NCBI GenBank assembly: GCA_029240015.1
Contig: JARBTU010000024.1
Coordinates: 1-12,181, forward strand
Source: Oscillospiraceae bacterium
GTDB lineage: Bacteria > Bacillota > Clostridia > Oscillospirales > Ruminococcaceae
Direction: 5' to 3'
Length of the DNA stretch: 12,181 nt
Position numbers and translations under genes: made by a program
Part shown: piece after piece, positions 7,250 to 12,181 of the stretch
Position numbering within the stretch: position 1 is the stretch's first letter
How the letters are laid out: every line of letters starts with the position of its first letter
Notes under the pieces: model-generated
What the model was told of the DNA's origin: nothing
Databases searched by the model: none
Seen by the model: only the letters and a program-made list of their open reading frames with translations

Positions 7250-8416
7250 ATGGAAAATACAAATGATATTGAAATTTATCGAAAAAAAAGAAAGCGTAAA
7301 AGACGCAGAAAAAGACTGATTACTTTCGCTATTATTCTTCTTTTGTTGTTTGGAATCGCACTTGCGTTTGCGTATTTTCAGAATATGGACTTGCTCCAAG
7401 CAGTCAATTCAGAAAGTAATAACTCAAGCAAACAGGTGTCTGAAGGTTTTCCCATTAAGCTCGCAGGGGAAAAAGCCAAAGATGTTGGCTATATGGGAGG
7501 GCAAGTTACGTTTTTAGGCGAAACTAATTTTGCTATTTATACCGATGGAGGAAAGAATTTATTAACCTCTCCGCACGGATATACAAACCCGGTTGTGAAA
7601 TCGGTTTCAAAACGTTCATTGATTTATGATCAGGGAGGCAACGGGTTTAAAATTGAAAGCAAAAACGAGACTCTCTTTAAAAAAACGATTGCGGAAAAAA
7701 TAGTTTTTGGTGCTATCAGTGAGGACGGTTATGTCGCAATTGTTAAGCAAGTGGACAGATATGCGAGTTGTGTGACCATATATGACCCGATGTTAAATGA
7801 GATTTACAAGTGGTCATCGGCACAGAATCAAATTGTTGCATTGGATATTAATAAAAACAACAAGGGTTGTGTACTCGTTGCGGTCGGTGCTTCTGAGGGA
7901 GAAATGTATTCTAATATTATTTCGCTTGATTTTTCAAAGGAGCAGGAGGTTTTTACCACCGAACTTGACGGAACAGTTGGAATTTCTATCAGCATCAAGT
8001 CTTCATCTACGATAGGAATCATAGGAGATAATGCTGCTTATTCGCTCAACGCAAAGGGAGAAATTATCGGAAAATATGAATACAACAAAAAGCTTGTTTA
8101 TTTTTCAAATATGCCAACAAAAGATATGGTTGTCATTCTAAGCGACGTAGCAAAGAGAGAAAACAACTATATTGTCGTCCTTGACTCAATGGCTCAGACC
8201 AGATATACATATGAACTAGAAGAAAAAATAAATGATATTGAATGTGACGGAAGCAGGTTGCTTCTTTTGGCAAGTGAAAAAATATATGATTTCGATATGT
8301 CACTCAAGCTTATTAATACTATAAAATGCACTTCGGACGCGAAGAAAATGGCGTTCATCGGTTCTAATGTATATATTTTAAGCTCAAAGGATATTGTGAA
8401 AGCTCATGTAGAGTAA
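7250..8416 (+). CDS. DUF5711-like membrane-anchored protein of unknown function
   Basis: The function is unknown. From ATG 7250 the protein has 388 residues: a short acidic start, a very basic stretch (residues 11-22, nearly all Lys/Arg), one hydrophobic helix (about 23-43, LITFAIILLLLFGIALAFAY), and a large domain of repeated beta-strand-like segments with aromatic and glycine turns. The positive-inside rule puts the N-terminus in the cytoplasm and the domain outside. The strand periodicity resembles a WD40/PQQ-type beta-propeller, for example IYDPMLNEIYKW, VLDSMAQTRYTYEL and DFDMSLKLINTI, each followed by a short strand. From memory this matches the DUF5711 family of clostridia, often found beside CvpA; that label is not checked by search. 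The longer ORF from TTG 7235 is rejected because GGGAG (7240-7244) sits five bases before ATG 7250. No catalytic motif is seen. Confidence 0.75.
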   Translation: MENTNDIEIYRKKRKRKRRRKRLITFAIILLLLFGIALAFAYFQNMDLLQAVNSESNNSSKQVSEGFPIKLAGEKAKDVGYMGGQVTFLGETNFAIYTDGGKNLLTSPHGYTNPVVKSVSKRSLIYDQGGNGFKIESKNETLFKKTIAEKIVFGAISEDGYVAIVKQVDRYASCVTIYDPMLNEIYKWSSAQNQIVALDINKNNKGCVLVAVGASEGEMYSNIISLDFSKEQEVFTTELDGTVGISISIKSSSTIGIIGDNAAYSLNAKGEIIGKYEYNKKLVYFSNMPTKDMVVILSDVAKRENNYIVVLDSMAQTRYTYELEEKINDIECDGSRLLLLASEKIYDFDMSLKLINTIKCTSDAKKMAFIGSNVYILSSKDIVKAHVE

Positions 8417-8437
8417 TTTTATTAGGGAGGTCTTGCT

Positions 8438-9169
8438 ATGCCGCCGATTTTGATTGATATTCTGGTGATTATAGTCAGTTGCGGAATCGTTTATGCCGCA
8501 TATAAAAAAGGATTCATAAGGACAATTATATCGCTGGTGGGGTGTTTGGTTGCTATTCTTTTAGCATCGGCATTGAGCAAGCCAGTCGCAGAATTTGTGT
8601 TTGATAACTACATACAAAGTTCTATTACACAGTCCATATCTAAAAATTTGAACTCCAGTTTATCCGAAAATAATACTTCAGAACAAGCAGCGAAAGCAGC
8701 AGACGCAGTGTTTAGCGGGCTTCCGGATTTTGCTGAGAATTATATCATTGCCAATGTAGGTTCTAAGCAGGAGATTATAGATCAAATAAAAGAAAGTAAA
8801 AATGATGGAATACAAAGTGCAGCGAACTCAGTGGTGAGAACTGTAATCAGACCTTTGGCCGTTATGGCGATAAAGTCTATTTCGTTTATCATTATCTATG
8901 CATTGCTGATGATTGCAGTATCTTTTATTGACAGGCTTTTTAAAGGGATAAAATATGTTCCAATTGTGGGAACAATGAATGCTATCATGGGAGGCGTTAT
9001 CGGAATCTTTCAGGCGGTCGTTTTTATTTATATTATTGCGATTTTAATTAAGTTCATCATAGGAATTACAGGGAATCAGAACGGCATCATCAACGAGTCG
9101 GTTGTTGAATCATCATATATATTTAACATTTTTTATAAATATAATCCACTTATAAGTTATAAAATATAA
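8438..9169 (+). CDS. CvpA family membrane protein
   Basis: This 243-residue integral membrane protein has hydrophobic helices at about 4-22, 28-47, 142-164 and 184-210. The N-terminal pattern 'D-x5-VSCGIVYAAYKKGFIRTIISLVG' is the typical start of the CvpA (colicin V production) family, and KGIKYVPIVGTMNAIMGGVIG is its conserved third-to-fourth helix loop. A long polar insert (about 60-138, Ser/Asn/Ala-rich, probably extracytoplasmic and helical) separates the helix pairs and is larger than in E. coli CvpA (162 residues). In E. coli, CvpA is required for colicin V secretion and is linked to envelope stress; the molecular function in Firmicutes is unclear. The start is ATG 8438, with AGGGAGG (8424-8430) seven bases upstream, one of the best ribosome sites in the window. 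It is probably co-transcribed with the DUF5711-like gene 21 bases upstream. Confidence 0.85.
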   Translation: MPPILIDILVIIVSCGIVYAAYKKGFIRTIISLVGCLVAILLASALSKPVAEFVFDNYIQSSITQSISKNLNSSLSENNTSEQAAKAADAVFSGLPDFAENYIIANVGSKQEIIDQIKESKNDGIQSAANSVVRTVIRPLAVMAIKSISFIIIYALLMIAVSFIDRLFKGIKYVPIVGTMNAIMGGVIGIFQAVVFIYIIAILIKFIIGITGNQNGIINESVVESSYIFNIFYKYNPLISYKI

Positions 9170-9177
9170 ATGGAATG

Positions 9178-9183
9178 AAAGGA
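9178..9183 (+). promoter_or_regulatory. Ribosome binding site supporting a TTG start
   Basis: AAAGGA lies 10 bases before TTG 9194. The alternative in-frame ATG at 9218 has no purine-rich site at a useful distance, so TTG 9194 is preferred, although the shorter form would also give a plausible PgsA-type N-terminus (MKIGIPNILSIIRI). Confidence 0.55.
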
Positions 9184-9193
9184 ATGTGCTTTT

Positions 9194-9751
9194 TTGCAAA
9201 AACAAAATGTTGCGGGCATGAAAATTGGGATTCCTAATATTCTGTCAATCATTAGAATATTATTAATCCCTGTATTTATTATCTCTTACTTTATTTTGCC
9301 TCCCGAAAAATTATATATCTCTGCAATAGTTGTTGCTATTTCGGGAATAACAGACATAGCGGATGGAATCATTGCAAGAAAGTGCAATATGATTACGCCA
9401 TTGGGGAAAATTCTTGACCCTGCTGCCGACAAGATGACCCAAGCGGCGGTTTGTGCATGTTTGACTATTAAACATCCTCAGCTATTTTTGTTGCTTATTG
9501 TATTTGTTTTAAAAGAGTTAATGATGCTTATCGGAGGAATAATAATATTAAAATCCGGTAAAAGAATTGAATCTTCCAGATGGTTTGGGAAAGTGGCAAC
9601 GTGCGTCTTTTTTGGAGCCATGTTGCTGATCATCATGATACAAGACATTTCGCAACCTATGCTTTTTATGATCATTGGTATTGCAGGTGGTTTTGTTGTT
9701 TTTGCCTTTTTGATGTATATTCCGGAGTTTTTTAAGATAAAAAAGTCATAG
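9194..9751 (+). CDS. pgsA: CDP-alcohol phosphatidyltransferase, PgsA-like (probable CDP-diacylglycerol-glycerol-3-phosphate 3-phosphatidyltransferase)
   Basis: This 185-residue integral membrane enzyme contains the full CDP-alcohol phosphotransferase signature D-x2-D-G-x2-A-R-x8-G-x3-D-x3-D, at residues 54-79 with metal-binding/catalytic D54, D57, D75 and D79. The opening IPNILSIIRILLIPVF is typical of PgsA, which joins glycerol-3-phosphate to CDP-diacylglycerol to make phosphatidylglycerol phosphate, the precursor of phosphatidylglycerol and cardiolipin. Six hydrophobic helices are visible (about 13-35, 40-53, 83-95, 96-118, 131-148, 154-177). Length and wording favour PgsA, but cardiolipin synthase or another family member cannot be excluded from sequence alone. 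It starts with TTG and lies 24 bases after the CvpA gene and 18 before clp. Clustering with CvpA and the DUF5711-like protein suggests an envelope theme. Confidence 0.85.
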   Translation: MQKQNVAGMKIGIPNILSIIRILLIPVFIISYFILPPEKLYISAIVVAISGITDIADGIIARKCNMITPLGKILDPAADKMTQAAVCACLTIKHPQLFLLLIVFVLKELMMLIGGIIILKSGKRIESSRWFGKVATCVFFGAMLLIIMIQDISQPMLFMIIGIAGGFVVFAFLMYIPEFFKIKKS

Positions 9752-9769
9752 GTTTGAAGGAGAAAGTGA

Positions 9770-12037
9770 ATGGTTTGCAGTAAATGTAAAAAAAGATTGG
9801 CTGTCGTTTTTATGTCCAGGGTTGAAAAAGGAGAAACAATCAACGAAGGACTTTGTTTAAAATGTGCAAAAGAACTGGGCATACCTCAGGTTCAATCGAT
9901 GATGGACAGCATGGGGATATCTGAAGAAGAAATCGAAGAAATGGGGAACCAATTGATGGAGATGGCTGAAGGCGATTCATTTGAACCCGGAGGAGCAGAA
10001 ACGATGCCCCCTTTTTTACAGAATCTTTTTGGAGGCAATGTGCCAAACCCTGCCGAAGGGGAGACCGGACCCAATGTTTCTGAAAAACAGGATAAAAAAG
10101 CTAAAAATGCAAATGATAAAAAGCCCAAAAGAAAATTTTTAGATAGTTATTGTACAAATTTGACGCAAAGGGCAAAAGACGGGAAGCTGGATAGAATCAT
10201 AGGACGCGATAAAGAAATTTATCGTGTTATTCAGATTTTAAGCAGAAGAACGAAAAACAACCCTTGTTTAATTGGTGAGCCCGGCGTAGGAAAAACAGCT
10301 ATTGCGGAGGGCATTGCACAAAAAATAGTGAATGCGGATGTTCCGTTCAGGCTGATGGAAAAAGAAGTGTTTTTACTCGATTTGACTTCGCTCGTTGCGG
10401 GAACTCAGTTTAGAGGACAGTTTGAGAGCAGGGTAAAAGGGCTTATTGATGAAGTCAAACAGGCTGGAAATATTATTCTTTTTATAGATGAAGTTCATAA
10501 TCTTGTTGGAACAGGGGACTCCGAAGGCTCTATGAGTGCGGCGAATATCCTAAAGCCTGCTTTGTCCAGAGGAGAAATTCAGGTTATTGGTGCAACGACT
10601 TTTAACGAATACCGCAAACATATAGAAAAAGACTCGGCATTGGAAAGAAGATTTCAGCCGGTCACTGTGGGCGAGCCTACGATTGAAGATAGTATTTTGG
10701 TACTAAAAGGAATTAAAGAATATTATGAAAGACATCATAGGGTCAAAGTGAGCGATGAAATCCTCCGAATGGCTACGATTTTGTCTGAAAGATATATTAA
10801 TGACAGGTTCTTGCCAGACAAAGCCATTGATTTACTTGATGAGGCTTGTGCTTGCGCCTCCCTTAAAAGTACAGAACTTTCTGAATACGAAAAGCTTAAT
10901 GTTGAGTTGAAAAAACTGTATGAACAAGAAGAGCAGTTGGAACAAGAGACCGATAGTATTGATTATGAAAAGGTAGCCAAGGTAAAAGCTGAAATTTTCA
11001 TGACCAAAGAAAGACTCAAAGAACTTGAGCCACTGGTAAGTAATATTCAGGTTACCCCTGATGATATTGCTAAGGTTATTGAGCTTTGGACAGGAATTCC
11101 TGCTTCCAAAATTCAACATAATGAAATGAAGAAAATTGCATTTCTTGAAGAGAACCTAAAGAAAAAAATTATAGGGCAGGATGAAGCGGTTGGATATGTG
11201 GCTGCCGCAATCAAGAGAAGCAGAGTCCAGCTCTCCAAAAGAAGAAGACCCGCATCGTTTATTTTTGTCGGACCGACAGGTGTAGGAAAAACAGAGCTTG
11301 TTAAAGTTTTGGCTAATGAGCTTTTTGATACCGTGGAACCGCTGATTCGATTAGATATGTCTGAATATATGGAAAAACATGCAGTAGCGAGACTGATTGG
11401 TTCACCGCCGGGATATATCGGTTATGATGAAGCCGGACAGCTGACCGAAAAGGTCAGAAGAAAACCGTACTCCGTCATCTTGTTTGATGAAATTGAAAAA
11501 GCACATCCTGATGTAATGAACATTCTTCTGCAGATTTTGGATGAAGGAAAGGTTACAGACGCACACGGAAGAACAGTTAACTTTGAAAATACGGTTATTG
11601 CTATGACGTCCAATGCGGGTTCTTCGGACAAGAACGGAATCGTTGGATTTAACAAGCAGCAAGGAGACATGGCAAAAGATAAAACGATGAAAGCGTTATC
11701 AGATTTCTTAAGACCGGAGTTTTTGAGCCGTATTGACGAGATTGTTGTCTTCAGTGCTCTTTCGGATGAAAGTTTAAAGAAAATATCCGCTCTTATGCTG
11801 GATGAGCTCAAAGAACCGCTTGCTGAAAAAGGGATTAAGTTCGATTATGATGATAAGGCAGTGGAGAAGCTTGTTGAGAAAGCACATGGCGGGAAGTTTG
11901 GTGCCCGTGACTTAAGAAAAGTTATCCGCAAAAATATCGAAGATAAAATTGCAAACGTGTTGGTAACCCAATATGATCAAACCATAACGATGATAGCGTT
12001 AAGTTATAAAGAAGATTTTGAACTGACCTGTATATAA
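9770..12037 (+). CDS. ATP-dependent Clp protease ATP-binding subunit, ClpE/ClpC-like with N-terminal zinc finger
   Basis: This is a 755-residue class I Clp unfoldase that feeds proteins to ClpP. The N-terminus holds a C4 zinc finger (C3, C6, C29, C32) like those of ClpE and McsA, in place of the double ClpN repeat of ClpC. A polar linker (about 60-122, Lys-rich at its end) follows. AAA domain 1 has Walker A GEPGVGKT (169-176) and Walker B ILFIDEVH (236-243). A short coiled-coil M-domain spans about 370-425 (Glu/Lys-rich). AAA domain 2 has Walker A GPTGVGKT (501-508), Walker [13 protein letters not shown] (569-580) and the [10 protein letters not shown] segment (648-657). The VGF tripeptide (625-627) sits where the ClpP-docking loop is expected, so it should work with ClpP. 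The start is ATG 9770, with AAGGAG (9757-9762) at spacing 7. No CtsR or CIRCE operator is visible just upstream. I leave the symbol blank because it falls between ClpC and ClpE. Confidence 0.93.
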   Translation: MVCSKCKKRLAVVFMSRVEKGETINEGLCLKCAKELGIPQVQSMMDSMGISEEEIEEMGNQLMEMAEGDSFEPGGAETMPPFLQNLFGGNVPNPAEGETGPNVSEKQDKKAKNANDKKPKRKFLDSYCTNLTQRAKDGKLDRIIGRDKEIYRVIQILSRRTKNNPCLIGEPGVGKTAIAEGIAQKIVNADVPFRLMEKEVFLLDLTSLVAGTQFRGQFESRVKGLIDEVKQAGNIILFIDEVHNLVGTGDSEGSMSAANILKPALSRGEIQVIGATTFNEYRKHIEKDSALERRFQPVTVGEPTIEDSILVLKGIKEYYERHHRVKVSDEILRMATILSERYINDRFLPDKAIDLLDEACACASLKSTELSEYEKLNVELKKLYEQEEQLEQETDSIDYEKVAKVKAEIFMTKERLKELEPLVSNIQVTPDDIAKVIELWTGIPASKIQHNEMKKIAFLEENLKKKIIGQDEAVGYVAAAIKRSRVQLSKRRRPASFIFVGPTGVGKTELVKVLANELFDTVEPLIRLDMSEYMEKHAVARLIGSPPGYIGYDEAGQLTEKVRRKPYSVILFDEIEKAHPDVMNILLQILDEGKVTDAHGRTVNFENTVIAMTSNAGSSDKNGIVGFNKQQGDMAKDKTMKALSDFLRPEFLSRIDEIVVFSALSDESLKKISALMLDELKEPLAEKGIKFDYDDKAVEKLVEKAHGGKFGARDLRKVIRKNIEDKIANVLVTQYDQTITMIALSYKEDFELTCI

Positions 12038-12049
12038 TACATGAAGATT

Positions 12050-12081
12050 AAAAACAGCCGATTGAACTCGGCTGTTTTTTT
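12050..12081 (+). terminator. Intrinsic terminator after the clp gene
   Basis: AAACAGCCGA (12052-12061) pairs with TCGGCTGTTT (12068-12077) around a six-base TTGAAC loop. Flanking A's and T's extend the pairing to 12050/12079, and a run of seven T's (12075-12081) follows the GC-rich stem core. It starts 13 bases after the clp stop codon and ends the long plus-strand run of genes. Confidence 0.93.
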
Positions 12082-12095
12082 AATGTACAAATAAT

Positions 12096-12114
12096 CCCCA
12101 CGTTATACGTGGGG
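12096..12114. repeat. Short GC-rich inverted repeat (hairpin)
   Basis: CCCCACGT (12096-12103) and ACGTGGGG (12107-12114) are perfect reverse complements around a three-base TAT loop. No T-run follows on the plus strand; the minus strand reads into ATTATTTG, a weak U-tract at best. It might be a second or opposite-strand terminator, a protein-binding site or an isolated repeat unit. The remaining bases 12115-12181 show no gene that I can support. Confidence 0.7.
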
Positions 12115-12181
12115 TAACAGCGTTGCTTTAGCTTTGAGTATATCAAAAAAGCCCTCGTTTTGTTAAAATAGAAGAGGTTCA

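Noticed and set aside
10741..10757. GGTCAAAGTG resembling a CtsR half-site
   Set aside because: It lies inside the clp coding sequence, with no second tandem heptamer at the right spacing, so it is not an operator.
12018..12038. TTGAAC and TATAAT at the end of the clp gene as a promoter
   Set aside because: The spacer is only 9 bases, and an intrinsic terminator follows at once.
12145..12178. Minus-strand terminator (CCTC/GAGG with an inner TTTT/AAAA stem, followed by a T-run) for a convergent gene to the right
   Set aside because: The pairing is short and asymmetric, and no coding end can be confirmed within the last few bases. It is too weak to call.
12090..12181. Possible first or last repeat of a CRISPR array at the hairpin 12096-12114
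   Set aside because: A second repeat would be expected about 61 bases on (near 12157), and that region does not match. Nothing to the left repeats either, so there is no array within view.

Overview
The window is an 11-gene, all plus-strand, densely packed housekeeping segment of a low-to-mid GC Gram-positive bacterium. Strong Shine-Dalgarno sites, several TTG starts, an EcfA1-EcfA2-EcfT-TruA block, a CvpA-like membrane protein, a DUF5711-like protein and a zinc-finger Clp ATPase together suggest class Clostridia, perhaps an Oscillospirales-type lineage. The taxon is an inference from gene content recalled from memory. It is not a measured placement.

Layout. (1) Positions 1-1584 carry ruvA (its 5' end lies outside the window) and ruvB, the Holliday-junction branch-migration motor. 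The ruvA frame is interrupted by an in-frame TAG at 77-79, inside the N-terminal junction-binding domain. (2) Positions 1635-2984 carry glmM (amino-sugar precursor for peptidoglycan), followed after one base by a SAM-dependent RNA-methyltransferase-like gene (2986-3855). (3) Positions 3871-6400 carry ecfA1, ecfA2 and ecfT, the complete energizing module of a group II ECF vitamin transporter with no substrate-binding S component in view. (4) A gap at 6401-6481 holds a 46-nt quasi-palindrome overlapping a TATAAT box, the most likely operon boundary. (5) Positions 6482-12037 carry truA (tRNA pseudouridine synthase), a membrane-anchored DUF5711-like protein, a CvpA-family protein, a CDP-alcohol phosphatidyltransferase (PgsA-like) and a Clp unfoldase with an N-terminal zinc finger. 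(6) A strong intrinsic terminator at 12050-12081 ends the run. It is followed by a separate GC-rich hairpin and about 65 bases with no supported gene.

The genes probably form two transcription units: ruvA to ecfT (gaps mostly 1-50 bp, with coupled or overlapping junctions) and truA to clp. The first joins DNA repair, cell-wall precursor supply, RNA methylation and vitamin uptake. The second joins tRNA modification with envelope genes and protein quality control. No gap exceeds 100 bases before the final terminator.

I see no clear novel multi-gene system. The best leads are the amber codon in ruvA, the palindromic operator-like site before truA, and the poorly characterised DUF5711/CvpA pair next to a phospholipid synthase and a zinc-finger Clp ATPase.
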